Shown: one piece after another, positions 35,499 to 44,399 of the stretch
Numbering within the stretch: position 1 is the first letter of the stretch
Layout of the letters: the number at the start of each line of letters is the position of its first letter
NCBI RefSeq assembly: GCF_902779965.1
Contig: NZ_CACZDK010000004.1
Location: forward strand, 1-64,000
Source: Fibrobacter succinogenes
Lineage (GTDB): Bacteria; Fibrobacterota; Fibrobacteria; Fibrobacterales; Fibrobacteraceae
Direction: 5' to 3'
Length of the DNA: 64,000 nt
Position numbers and translations under genes: made by a program
The notes under the pieces: model-generated
What the model saw: only the letters and a program-made list of their open reading frames with translations
Told to the model about the DNA's origin: nothing
Database searches by the model: none

Positions 35499-36062
35499 CT
35501 AATAACGTTGACAACGTTTCTCAAGAAAGTCATTCGCAGCTCGTTCAACATCTTTAACAAGCGTTTCTATTTTTTGGCGATCAGCCGTTCCACTGCGCCA
35601 ATCGGTATAAATATCAATTTGCCTTTTTCCATCAAATTCATCATACGGCAATACATAGTTGACTTCAGCGCGAATAAACCACATATTATCCGCATCTTGG
35701 CGAAGCGATACCTTCAATCCACAACTCGTATCCTTCGATTCAATTGAAAGATTATCGAAAAGACATTTACGATAATTTTCTCTTTTTTGCGCATTAGCAC
35801 ACAATGATTTTATTTTGTCCCTAAATTCATTCCAGCGGAGACCCAATTGACCATTTAGCATCAGCTCTTGTTCACTAAAGTAAACTGAAGTTTTATCAGG
35901 ATTATAGAATAATGTTACATTTCCCACTGCATCAATTTCACCGATATTACATCCAGAATCGTTCACAATATTAGATTTTTTACCCTGAAGAGGAATTTTC
36001 ACCTGACATTGGAATTCCTCTTTTATAGTAGTGATAACATCCATAAGTTCATTTATTTTCAT
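35499..36062 (-). CDS. Hypothetical protein, 187 aa
   Basis: Unrecognised soluble protein with alternating beta-strand-like and charged segments. It has four Cys (FQCQV, SGCNI, SLCAN, KCLF) plus others, but no paired zinc motif. The C-terminus (KIETLVKDVERAANDFLEKR) is a likely helix. GGAG lies 9 bases before the ATG, and a clear terminator follows the stop, so it looks like a real single-gene unit. It is divergent from the 323-aa gene, with a 250-base A/T-rich promoter region between them. Lower G+C than the housekeeping genes suggests an accessory gene. Confidence 0.7.
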   Translation of the reverse strand: MKINELMDVITTIKEEFQCQVKIPLQGKKSNIVNDSGCNIGEIDAVGNVTLFYNPDKTSVYFSEQELMLNGQLGLRWNEFRDKIKSLCANAQKRENYRKCLFDNLSIESKDTSCGLKVSLRQDADNMWFIRAEVNYVLPYDEFDGKRQIDIYTDWRSGTADRQKIETLVKDVERAANDFLEKRCQRY

Positions 36063-36313
36063 AATAATACTCCAATTTTTGATAATAACTTAATATACAC
36101 TTCATTTACATAAATTAATATTATATATTTCGGCGCAAAATATTACAAACTAATTACAAACATATATAATATCATACAAAAACAAAAAAGCCAAATTACA
36201 TTCTTTAAACATCAAAGTTCTACACTACTTTACGTGACCAGCCACCACAGCTTTATTTTCAAACGAATCCAAAGGGTTAATTATACTATACTTTCTGCAA
36301 AACGAGCGATTAC

Positions 36314-37285
36314 ATGAAAATCTACTACCACCTCCCCGGACTATTTGAATTTTACGACTTATACAAGGCGTATCTGCCGCTATTCCGCGAGCACCGTGAA
36401 TATTTTTACGACTGGTGCGAAATCGGTTCCATTTACGGAGCGCCGAGCGACTGCATTTGGGGCGGTGGGCGAGTCGGTTTCGGAGATGCAGAGCCGCGAA
36501 AAGTTGCGAAACTCATGCGGGAATATGAGATTTCCGCGAGGCTCACTTTCAGCAATTCATTGATTCGCGAAGAACACTTCGCCGATGCCCGATGCAACAA
36601 GTTGTGCAAAATGTTTGAAAGCGGTGCAGTTTCCAGCGCAGGCGAGATGCGCGCAATTCAAGATGAAGACAAGAATCGCGAGTATTCCGATGCAAGCGAA
36701 ATGAACACAGTTCAAAACGGCATCATCATCCATTCCGACCTATTGCTGAATTACATCAAAACCAAGTACCCCAATTTTTACTTCGTCTCCTCAACGACAA
36801 AAGTTATCACAGATTTCGAGCAATTCAAAGCAGAGCTTGACCGCGATGATTTCCGCTATGTCGTTCCTGATTTCAGACTCAACAAGCAATTCGACAAATT
36901 GAACGCACTCACAAGCGAACAAAAACAAAAGATTGAATTTCTCTGCAATGAATGTTGTTGGTTCGGCTGTTACGACCGCAAAAAATGCTACGAGAACGTA
37001 AGCCAGAAAAGTCTCGGCGAAAAATGCGAAGACCACGTTTGCATCTCGCCCACAGCTCAAAGAGGCTACCGCTTTTCCGATGCAATGAAAAATCCAGGCT
37101 TTATTGGAATCGAGGACATTCAAAACATCTACGCCCCCGCAGGTTTCCAACACTTTAAAATCGAAGGTCGCAGTCTTGGCAGCGCTCTCATTTTGGAATT
37201 TCTACTTTATTACATGACGAAGCCCGAGCACCAGCTCAAAGTTCGTGAAGAAATTTATCTGGACAGCACGTTAGATTTATTTTAA
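36314..37285 (+). CDS. Conserved unknown protein with Cys-rich motif (possible U32-like)
   Basis: 323 aa, cytoplasmic. The N-terminus (YYHLPGLFEFYDLY...IGSIYGAPSDCIWGGGRVGFG) looks like a family signature, and I take this to be a conserved uncharacterised protein. Alternating strand/helix blocks (IIIHSDLLLNYIK, FYFVSSTTKVI, YVVPDFRLN) suggest a TIM barrel. The motif NECCWFGCYDRKKCYENV near residues 213-230, followed by a distant Cys-His region, recalls the Cys clusters of U32 peptidase-like proteins that may bind an iron-sulfur cluster. The C-terminus (FKIEGRSLGSALILEFLLYYM) also recalls U32 proteins. That placement is tentative. It starts a run of three same-strand genes. Confidence 0.7.
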   Translation: MKIYYHLPGLFEFYDLYKAYLPLFREHREYFYDWCEIGSIYGAPSDCIWGGGRVGFGDAEPRKVAKLMREYEISARLTFSNSLIREEHFADARCNKLCKMFESGAVSSAGEMRAIQDEDKNREYSDASEMNTVQNGIIIHSDLLLNYIKTKYPNFYFVSSTTKVITDFEQFKAELDRDDFRYVVPDFRLNKQFDKLNALTSEQKQKIEFLCNECCWFGCYDRKKCYENVSQKSLGEKCEDHVCISPTAQRGYRFSDAMKNPGFIGIEDIQNIYAPAGFQHFKIEGRSLGSALILEFLLYYMTKPEHQLKVREEIYLDSTLDLF

Positions 37286-37296
37286 ACGGAGATCAA

Positions 37297-37602
37297 ATGA
37301 GTTCTACTATAACGGCAGCAATCATAATAATTACGTTATCTTCGTTTATCATAGCAAAGATTCTTAAAAAAATTGCAAAGAAAGCGTCCCCCAATTTGCT
37401 GTTTGCCATCGCAGATATCATCATCGGCCTTTTGATATTAGGCTTTGCCATCTATGACTTCAATACCGCCGAAGGAGAGTTCGCAGGAATCTTAGGCGAA
37501 TTGGCGTTGCTGATTGGAGAACCGATTGTCGTTGTGCTTTTAATTATCGACGCCATTGTATGGTACAAGTCACGAAAGAAAAAACAACCGTCTTGTAAAT
37601 GA
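37297..37602 (+). CDS. Small membrane protein, 101 aa
   Basis: Unrecognised. It has three hydrophobic segments (about residues 4-20, 33-52 and 66-90) and a basic tail (KSRKKKQPSCK), predicting an inner-membrane protein. GGAG lies 6 bases before the ATG. It starts 11 bases after the previous stop, so it is probably in one transcript with the 323-aa gene. Confidence 0.65.
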   Translation: MSSTITAAIIIITLSSFIIAKILKKIAKKASPNLLFAIADIIIGLLILGFAIYDFNTAEGEFAGILGELALLIGEPIVVVLLIIDAIVWYKSRKKKQPSCK

Positions 37603-37658
37603 TTCAAAAATAGATCCGACAAAAGGTTGCTCCAATTAATTCCAAACATTCAAAAAAA

Positions 37659-38549
37659 ATGAAGAAAAAATTTATGACCTTCTTGATTATCGCCGCCGCC
37701 ATCATTTTGCTTTTGACAATTTGGTTCAACATTCCCTATTCGCCTGTCAAAACGCAGTTCCGCAATGATGTCGAGGCAAGGTTGCAAAGCGCCGCAACTC
37801 TCGCAAACGTAAACGCCGAAAAATCCGGCACACAAGCCCAAACGCTAGATTCCGCAAGTATCGCAAACCTCCCACCCCTCATTCAAAAATATTTGGAAAC
37901 GAGCGGTTACATCGGTAGCCCAAAGCGCTCGCACTTGACCATGGAATACAAAGATGTCGATTTCGGCATGGGCGTAAACAAGCCGCGAATCAAAATCGAT
38001 TACACGCATGTGGACTTTGCCGATTCACCTGAGAGGCTCGCATTTATCGACAGCAAAATGCTCGGCATTCCGTTCCAAGGCTACGATTACTACATGAACG
38101 GCAAAGGCGGCATGAAAGGCGTTCTCGCGAAACTCGTTACGCTATTCGACCAGACCGGCCCTACAATGGACAAGGCTTGCCTCATCACCTATCTCGCCGA
38201 AGCATTCTTTTTGCCAGAAGCCCTCTTGAAAGATTTCATCACGTTCAAGCAAGTTGACGACCACACCATCGAAGCGACAATCACAAACAAAGGCGTAACT
38301 GCAACCGGAATTTTCCATTTCAATGACGCTTACGAAATGACCTCGTTTACAACAAATGATCGTGGTCAAATTTCACCCGACGGAACCATCGAATACACCC
38401 CGTGGGAAGCCCAATGCGAGAACTATAAAACCTATTCCGATGGCATCAAACGCCCCACCGTTTTCCGCGCTGTATGGAAAAACAAAGACAGCGACTTCGT
38501 CTATTTCGATGGAGAAATCAGTAAAGTGAACGGAGCTATCCGTCCTTAA
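37659..38549 (+). CDS. DUF6544-like membrane-anchored protein
   Basis: 296 aa. One N-terminal membrane helix (TFLIIAAAIILLLTIWF) is followed by a soluble domain predicted outside the cytoplasm. LPPLIQKYLETSGYIG, YYMNGKGGMKG and ISPDGTIEYTPWEAQCENYKTYSDGIKRPT resemble the DUF6544 family of unknown function. It is 56 bases after the small membrane protein on the same strand and may belong to the same unit. No catalytic motif was recognised. Confidence 0.7.
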   Translation: MKKKFMTFLIIAAAIILLLTIWFNIPYSPVKTQFRNDVEARLQSAATLANVNAEKSGTQAQTLDSASIANLPPLIQKYLETSGYIGSPKRSHLTMEYKDVDFGMGVNKPRIKIDYTHVDFADSPERLAFIDSKMLGIPFQGYDYYMNGKGGMKGVLAKLVTLFDQTGPTMDKACLITYLAEAFFLPEALLKDFITFKQVDDHTIEATITNKGVTATGIFHFNDAYEMTSFTTNDRGQISPDGTIEYTPWEAQCENYKTYSDGIKRPTVFRAVWKNKDSDFVYFDGEISKVNGAIRP

Positions 38550-38572
38550 AAAGCTTCGTGCAATATTAAAAC

Positions 38573-38595
38573 AAAAAAGCCCAGCGAAACTGGGC
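38573..38595 (-). terminator. Terminator of the Rpn-family gene
   Basis: On the minus strand, GCCCAG-TTTCG-CTGGGC is followed by T6. It lies about 20 bases past the stop at 38618. Confidence 0.8.
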
Positions 38596-38617
38596 GATTA
38601 AAAAAACATTTAGGACA

Positions 38618-39529
38618 TCAGCGTTGAGTTCGGCGCTTTTTGATTTCGTCCAAAGAAATTCGCGAAATGGCAGAAATATCTTCATCTGTCAATTTGGGGT
38701 TAGCAAACATAGCATCTATCATTTCATATCGAGTTTCAATCTTGGCTCCAGCCAAACGGCATTCAATTTCTTCTTTTGCAATCATTTCTCGCTCCAGTTC
38801 GGTTAGAGTAGTTTTATCCAGGTTCTCAATTCTGATGCGGTTCAAGGCTTCGTTGACGATTCCATTTCCAAAGTCAGGGAGCGGTTCACCCTCATGCGCG
38901 TGTTTAAGCACATAAAGCCAAGCGTCAACAGGATCTTTTACCTCGTCTGCGGTCTTATTGAACTTCGGCAGGCATACAATAATATACTTATTTTTAGGAA
39001 AAATCGTCTCGACGCTTCCACTATTCAACATTTCCTTGCTATAAATAGCCCATTCATCGATGTAATTTTTCATGCGATGCGGCAATTCAAAGTCGCAAAT
39101 CCAAATGGATATAGTTTCAGGTATTTCATAACGCCGATACTCCTTCTCTTCTTTTGAGAGCGTTTTGAATTCTTCCGATTTTTCCATTTCATGCTTGCCT
39201 TTTATGATCAGGAATGCTTTGTACAATATAGTGCGGTCGATAAAGAAACTATGATCCGCCTTCTGCATTTCAATATTGAGGAAACGCTTAGAACCCGTAG
39301 TTGCGAACGCATCCAAGATGACCTTACGTTCTTCAGGAATCATAAACCGTAACGTATGTTCAAACGAATAGTTCAAATTCTTGATTTGGTCATCCCCCTT
39401 CAGCTGCAAGATTCCATCAACAAAATCCTTGATAGCGTCCTTGCTTGCGAACAAGCTCTTGAATCCCGTATCGGTTCTCGGATCTATATAGGTTTTTCCT
39501 TTCAAGGTTTCTGAAATAAATTGATTCAT
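38618..39529 (-). CDS. Rpn-family PD-(D/E)XK nuclease / transposase-like protein
   Basis: 303 aa. DPRTDTGFKSLFASKDAIKDFVDGIL at the N-terminus, VILDAFATTGSKRFLNIEMQKAD near residues 70-92 and YKAFLIIKG match the Rpn/putative-transposase family (TIGR01784-like), with the metal-site D...ExQ pattern in the second block. Rpn proteins cut DNA and promote RecA-independent recombination, or act in phage defence. The C-terminus has the usual charged helices. GGAG precedes the ATG, and a terminator follows the stop. It sits in the accessory stretch and shows no terminal inverted repeats, so it is not a complete mobile element here. Confidence 0.87.
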   Translation of the reverse strand: MNQFISETLKGKTYIDPRTDTGFKSLFASKDAIKDFVDGILQLKGDDQIKNLNYSFEHTLRFMIPEERKVILDAFATTGSKRFLNIEMQKADHSFFIDRTILYKAFLIIKGKHEMEKSEEFKTLSKEEKEYRRYEIPETISIWICDFELPHRMKNYIDEWAIYSKEMLNSGSVETIFPKNKYIIVCLPKFNKTADEVKDPVDAWLYVLKHAHEGEPLPDFGNGIVNEALNRIRIENLDKTTLTELEREMIAKEEIECRLAGAKIETRYEMIDAMFANPKLTDEDISAISRISLDEIKKRRTQR

Positions 39530-39741
39530 TGTTGTATCTCCGTTAATTTTGGAGGTCCTAATCTACAACGAAAAACTTTAAAAAAACAAAACTTTGCAAA
39601 TTTTGCAACCAACCGTTAGCAAAATCGCTCATTTTGTCAACTATGGAATTACTTTGGCAAGAAAATATTTTCCACCATGCTTTTACAATGTCAAATTTAG
39701 ACATTACAATATTATATATTCAATCAAAAGGATAATACAAA

Positions 39742-40143
39742 ATGCAAAAGATATATTCAGAAAACGACTTTCCGCAGTCTTTGCGATGGCAAAACGTTGA
39801 TAAGTTCTTAAAAAATTTTATGCACCGTCTTGTCAGCGAAACAGCGCCCAGCAACACAATCATTGATGAACACGGAAACAAAATTTTAAAAGTTTTCAGC
39901 CGCAAAAGATTTATCTGCTGGTACTCTCGCGTATTCGAAATCAACGAATTCTACCATACATACGGGACTCCCGGCATCTGGTTTCACGGATACTTGCCCC
40001 AAAACGATTTTGGCGAACCTGAATTTGATAGCGTCGAACCCGGCTACGGCTACTATGATTTTAGAATCAAGAGTTTAGAGCACTTTAAGCAGATTCTTGA
40101 AGCCATGATCAAAGCTGATGAGTATTTTGCCACAGTGGAATAA
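39742..40143 (+). CDS. Hypothetical protein, 133 aa
   Basis: Unrecognised soluble protein rich in aromatic residues (GIWFHGYLPQNDFGEPEF, YGYYDFRIKSLEHFK). AAAGGAT lies 9 bases before the ATG and an A/T-rich promoter-like region precedes it. It has no membrane segment or signal peptide. It may be a small immunity- or adaptor-type protein, but nothing in the sequence proves a function. Confidence 0.6.
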   Translation: MQKIYSENDFPQSLRWQNVDKFLKNFMHRLVSETAPSNTIIDEHGNKILKVFSRKRFICWYSRVFEINEFYHTYGTPGIWFHGYLPQNDFGEPEFDSVEPGYGYYDFRIKSLEHFKQILEAMIKADEYFATVE

Positions 40144-40339
40144 ATAGAGCACAAAAGAATGAATTATGCATCAATGAACATTGCCAAAATTGAGCAACAA
40201 AAGATATATTCAAAAACAGGTCTTATAGGGGCTCTTTTTTAACAGTGTTGAAACAAAAAACACCCGCAGTTCGCCCTCTTGCACCGCAATAAGGCGGTAA
40301 TATATATTTGAGGAAAAATACAAGCAGGCATCAACATCC

Positions 40340-40951
40340 ATGAATCGCTACTTAAGCACCCTACTCAAGTTTACTTCAAAAGACGCTCATTACCCGCACC
40401 TTTGCGGAGTTCACTTTAACATTTCTAACGGGATCGCTTGTGCAACAGACGGTCGATCCGCACTTATGCTTTCTGCAACTTCAGATACAATCCGCAGTTT
40501 CTGCAACGAATTGGCAACAGAAAAAGGATTAAAAACATCCCTAGACAAAGTGACTATCATTAAACTGAAAAAAACTTGGTCCATAAATAACAATCCATAC
40601 CCAAACTTATTCCAAATAATCCCCATAGGCCGCTACGAAGAGTGGAATGGTTTTGCTTTTTACAACAACATAGAGTTTGCCAAGAGGATAAAGAGCATCG
40701 CAAACCTATGTGGTTCATATCCAGATTTTTCAACAAGCCAAAAATCTCCTTACAAAGCCTTACAAAACTACTCTACAAAGAAAAAGGGAAACGAAACGAT
40801 ACACATACTCACCATCATCATGCCCTCCAACATTGAAGAGCACTTTTGGAAAGAAGACTTCGAAATAAAATACAGCAAAGTTTTGGGTTCAAACAAGCCG
40901 AATATGGAAGAAGTCGAGTATTGGAAAGAACTTCAAGCAAAATTCAAATAA
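40340..40951 (+). CDS. Hypothetical protein, possibly sliding-clamp-like
   Basis: 203 aa. The N-terminus (PHLCGVHFNISNGIACATDGRSALMLSA) recalls a DNA polymerase beta-clamp repeat, where a strand pair ends in ATDGxRL. A YPNLFQIIPIG segment later resembles the FPDY...P part of the same fold, and FAKRIKSIANL could start a second repeat. The similarity is short and from memory. With only about 200 residues it would be a partial or phage-style clamp-like protein. It lies directly upstream of the restriction-modification gene, which has its own promoter. Its low-G+C bases suggest transfer. Confidence 0.6.
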   Translation: MNRYLSTLLKFTSKDAHYPHLCGVHFNISNGIACATDGRSALMLSATSDTIRSFCNELATEKGLKTSLDKVTIIKLKKTWSINNNPYPNLFQIIPIGRYEEWNGFAFYNNIEFAKRIKSIANLCGSYPDFSTSQKSPYKALQNYSTKKKGNETIHILTIIMPSNIEEHFWKEDFEIKYSKVLGSNKPNMEEVEYWKELQAKFK

Positions 40952-40960
40952 AGGTAACTT

Positions 40961-40990
40961 TTGACACTTTGTGCCATTTGAATTTATTAT
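40961..40990 (+). promoter_or_regulatory. Sigma-70-type promoter of the restriction-modification gene
   Basis: Perfect TTGACA at 40961-40966 and TATTAT at 40985-40990 with an 18-base spacer. The predicted start near 40997 lies downstream of the GTG at 40971, so translation must begin later. Confidence 0.65.
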
Positions 40991-41000
40991 ATTCGGGAGC

Positions 41001-44000
41001 ATGGTTAACACACAGAAAAAGATGAACGAGAAAGAAAAGAAAGCAGCAGCCAAGGCATTTGCAGAACGTTGGACTGATAAAGGATATGAAAAAGGTGAGT
41101 CTCAAAAATTCTGGATGGACTTACTTTCAAGCGTTTTTGGCATAGAGAACTTTGCAGAATTCATCTTTTTCGAAGAACAAGTCAAAGAACGTCTCCAAGA
41201 TAAAACCATCACTAATTTTATAGACGCCTACATTCCTTCGACGCGCGTGATGATCGAACAAAAATCCAGCGACAAGGACTTGCGTAAGCCGATAAAGCAA
41301 AGTGACGGCCGATATTTAACGCCTTATCAGCAAGCAAAGAAGTATGTGGCAGATTTGCCGCTGAGCCAGCACCCCAAATGGATTGTCTCATGCAATTTTA
41401 CGGAATTTCTGATATACGACATGGAGCATCCAAGCGGAGAACCCGAACAGATTTTATTGAAAAATTTGGGTAAAGAATACCACCGCCTAAATTTTTTGGT
41501 AGATGCACGCAGTGAAAACATCAAACGTGAAGTCGAAGTTTCTATCAAAGCCGGCGAAATCGTTGGAAAAATTTACGATGCATTATTGCCCGAATTTGGC
41601 AAAAACCCAACAGCAGCAGACCTTCACGCACTGAACGTCTTGTGCGTACGTCTCGTCTTTTGCCTTTACGCCGAAGATGCAGGAATTTTCAAAAAAGAGC
41701 AATTCTATAGTTATCTTAAGAGTTTCCGCGCCGAAAACATGCGCGTGGCTCTCCGTGAGCTTTTCCGTGTTCTTGATACAAAGCCCGAGAACCGCGACAG
41801 ATTCATGGAAGAAAAGCTTGCTGATTTTCCATATGTAAATGGTTCGCTATTCCACGAAAAAGAAGGCGAAACAATCCCGCCCATTTCAGAAAAGACTGCC
41901 GAAATTATTTTGACACATGGAAGCTTAGACTTTGACTGGTCTGAAATCAGCCCCACGATTTTCGGTGCGGTTTTTGAAAGTACGTTGAACCCCGCAACCC
42001 GCAGAAGCGGAGGAATGCACTATACCAGCATCGAAAACATCCATAAAGTCATTGATCCCTTATTTTTGAATGATCTACGGGAAGAGCTCAACAGGATAGT
42101 GCCATCCACCACCAAGGCTCTCACCAAGCTGCAACAGCAAAAACTGCTCAATCTGCAAGACAAAATCGCCTCCCTGAAATTCCTCGACCCCGCCTGTGGA
42201 TCTGGTAACTTCCTTACCGAAACCTACACAAGTCTCCGCAAACTGGAAAACCAAATTCTCATGTTACTCATGGCCGACAATATTGTGTTGGGCGAAATCG
42301 TGAACCCCGTAAAGGTAAACATCACGCAGTTCTACGGAATCGAAATCAACGACTTTGCGGTAAACGTGGCTAAGACAGCCCTCTGGATTGCTGAATCGCA
42401 AATGCTCAAGGAAACGGAAATTATTGTCCGACAGGATATTGAATTTCTCCCCCTCACCACCAATGCAACCATCGTCGAAGGCAACGCCCTAAAGATGGAT
42501 TGGGAATATTTGCAAGAAAATAACACAGAACCAACGCTGTGGGCGGATAAAGTCAATGTTGTTTCTCCCAAAGATATTGATCCAAAGAAAATGATTCTTG
42601 CAGAACCAGGAAAACACTACGATGCTGTAACTGTTGTAACAGAAGACTTGCACATAGGAAAATCTGCAGAACAACCTCATAAGAAAAATCATTACGATTA
42701 CTTGATCAGTAATCCCCCATTTGTAGGATACGGTTTACAAACCAAAGAACAAAAACAAGAAACTCTAGACATTTTCGTTGATAAAAAAGGCAAGTCCTAC
42801 AGTTCAGCTGGCAAAATTGACTATGTTGCCAACTGGTATTTCAAAGCAGCAAAATTGATTCAAGGAACAAATACAAAATGCGCTTTCGTGTCAACAAATA
42901 GCATCACACAAGGTGAACAAGTTGCAGGCATTTGGAAACCACTTTTTGACAGGTTTAAGTTACAAATTGATTTTGCTTACCAAACATTCCGTTGGGACAG
43001 CGAATCCGAGCAAAAGGCACACGTTCATTGCGTAATTATAGGCTTTTCGGCAAACAACTCCTCTCAGCAACACCCCAAACGCATTTACCTTGCCAACGGA
43101 AAAATCAACGAGGCAAAGTCCATCAATCCCTATTTGATGGACGCACCTAACATTTTTGTTGAAAGCCGGAAAAATCCGTTGTGTAACGTTCCTTTAATGA
43201 CTACAGGCAACCGTCCTGCCGATGGCGGGCACCTTATTATTGAAGCGAATGAATATGAAGATTTCATCAGCAAAGAACCCGATGCAAAGCCTTTCATCAA
43301 ACGTCTTATCGGTTCTGAAGAGTTCATCAATAACAAACCACGTTACTGTTTATGGCTCGTCGATGCGACTCCTGCGCAAATCAAAGGGATGCGTGAAGTT
43401 TACAAGCGCGTTCAGGCTTGCAAACTTGACAGAGAAAATTCACCCGATGCAGGGCGACAGAAACTTGCGTTAAGACCGGCTCTTTTCCGAGAAACAAACA
43501 ATCCTGAAAACTATATCATTGTACCTGCAACATCTTCAGAAAAAAGAACCTACATTCCGCTAGGTTTTTTAGGAAAAGAGTTTATTCCATCAAATGCAGC
43601 CGTAATTATCCCCGATGCAACACTTTATCACTTCGGTATACTCACCTCAAGTGTTCACATGGCATGGATGCGTACCGTTAGCGGTAAACTAGAAAGCCGT
43701 TACCGATATAGCAAAGATATCGTTTACAATAACTTTCCATGGTGCAATCCGACAGATGTACAAAAAGCAACAATTGAAAACACAGCACAAGCAATTCTTG
43801 ACGTACGCGCAAAGTATCCTGACTGCAGTCTTGCCGATCTTTACGATGATTTGACAATGCCCACAGATCTTCGCAAAGCCCACTCAGACAACGATAAGGC
43901 CGTTATGGAGGCCTATGGATTCAACACCAAGATGACTGAAGCAGAAATCATAATAGAATTGCTCAAAAAATATCAAGAGCTTGTAGAAAAAACGCCTAAA

Positions 44001-44009
44001 CAGAAATAA
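41001..44009 (+). CDS. MmeI-like (type IIL) single-chain restriction-modification enzyme
   Basis: 1002 aa from the ATG at 41001; the ATG at 41022 (MNEKEKK) is also possible. Order: an N-terminal MmeI-like nuclease region (WTDKGYEKGESQKFWMDLL, then D-x10-EQK in NFIDAYIPSTRVMIEQKSS near residues 75-92, the PD-(D/E)XK-type site); a helical connector; an adenine-N6 methyltransferase with FLDPACGSGNF near 394 (SAM motif I) and the catalytic NPPF in YLISNPPFVGYG near 573; a target-recognition region (about 700-850; FIKRLIGSEEF); and a C-terminal helical part with RYRYSKDIVYNNFPW. Such enzymes methylate one strand of a short site and cut at a distance. All key motifs appear intact. The recognition sequence cannot be read. 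Confidence 0.88.
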   Translation: MVNTQKKMNEKEKKAAAKAFAERWTDKGYEKGESQKFWMDLLSSVFGIENFAEFIFFEEQVKERLQDKTITNFIDAYIPSTRVMIEQKSSDKDLRKPIKQSDGRYLTPYQQAKKYVADLPLSQHPKWIVSCNFTEFLIYDMEHPSGEPEQILLKNLGKEYHRLNFLVDARSENIKREVEVSIKAGEIVGKIYDALLPEFGKNPTAADLHALNVLCVRLVFCLYAEDAGIFKKEQFYSYLKSFRAENMRVALRELFRVLDTKPENRDRFMEEKLADFPYVNGSLFHEKEGETIPPISEKTAEIILTHGSLDFDWSEISPTIFGAVFESTLNPATRRSGGMHYTSIENIHKVIDPLFLNDLREELNRIVPSTTKALTKLQQQKLLNLQDKIASLKFLDPACGSGNFLTETYTSLRKLENQILMLLMADNIVLGEIVNPVKVNITQFYGIEINDFAVNVAKTALWIAESQMLKETEIIVRQDIEFLPLTTNATIVEGNALKMDWEYLQENNTEPTLWADKVNVVSPKDIDPKKMILAEPGKHYDAVTVVTEDLHIGKSAEQPHKKNHYDYLISNPPFVGYGLQTKEQKQETLDIFVDKKGKSYSSAGKIDYVANWYFKAAKLIQGTNTKCAFVSTNSITQGEQVAGIWKPLFDRFKLQIDFAYQTFRWDSESEQKAHVHCVIIGFSANNSSQQHPKRIYLANGKINEAKSINPYLMDAPNIFVESRKNPLCNVPLMTTGNRPADGGHLIIEANEYEDFISKEPDAKPFIKRLIGSEEFINNKPRYCLWLVDATPAQIKGMREVYKRVQACKLDRENSPDAGRQKLALRPALFRETNNPENYIIVPATSSEKRTYIPLGFLGKEFIPSNAAVIIPDATLYHFGILTSSVHMAWMRTVSGKLESRYRYSKDIVYNNFPWCNPTDVQKATIENTAQAILDVRAKYPDCSLADLYDDLTMPTDLRKAHSDNDKAVMEAYGFNTKMTEAEIIIELLKKYQELVEKTPKQK

Positions 44010-44057
44010 TATTTAGGACGTCCATAATTCATTTTATACATTTTCTTTTTTTCCATC

Positions 44058-44321
44058 TTAAAGCACAATCACGATTGCGACAATCACTATCAAAATTACA
44101 GCAAGCGCGATTAAGACCATGCGCTTGGAAATTTTGCGGTATTTGTAAACGATGATTTTGTCACCAACTTTGGGCGTTTTGTAGGGTTCGCACAATGCGG
44201 AATCGTCTACGAAAAAGTTAAAGCCGTTGATTGAGGCGATGCCGAGTCTTTTGGCTTCGTTCCATTGCGTAACGACGGCGATGTCCGTCGGAATTATTCT
44301 TCTTTTTTTGATTATATGCAA
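44058..44321 (-). CDS. Small protein with C-terminal membrane anchor, 87 aa
   Basis: Unrecognised. A soluble beta-rich domain (WNEAKRLGIASINGFNFFVDDSALCEPYKTPKVGDKIIVYKYRKI) is followed by one C-terminal hydrophobic helix (LIALAVILIVIVAIVIVL), a tail-anchored layout. The only available start is a TTG with no strong SD, so the 5' end is uncertain. It is convergent with the restriction-modification gene. Confidence 0.5.
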   Translation of the reverse strand: MHIIKKRRIIPTDIAVVTQWNEAKRLGIASINGFNFFVDDSALCEPYKTPKVGDKIIVYKYRKISKRMVLIALAVILIVIVAIVIVL

Positions 44322-44399
44322 AAAAAATTAGAAAAAAATTCTAATACATTTTTATATTAACAGCAACAATTGACTACCGAATGGAGCAAAAAAGAACTT

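Noticed and set aside
40971-41000. GTG start at 40971 for the restriction-modification gene
   Set aside because: The codons lie within the predicted promoter (TTGACA ... TATTAT), upstream of the expected transcription start.
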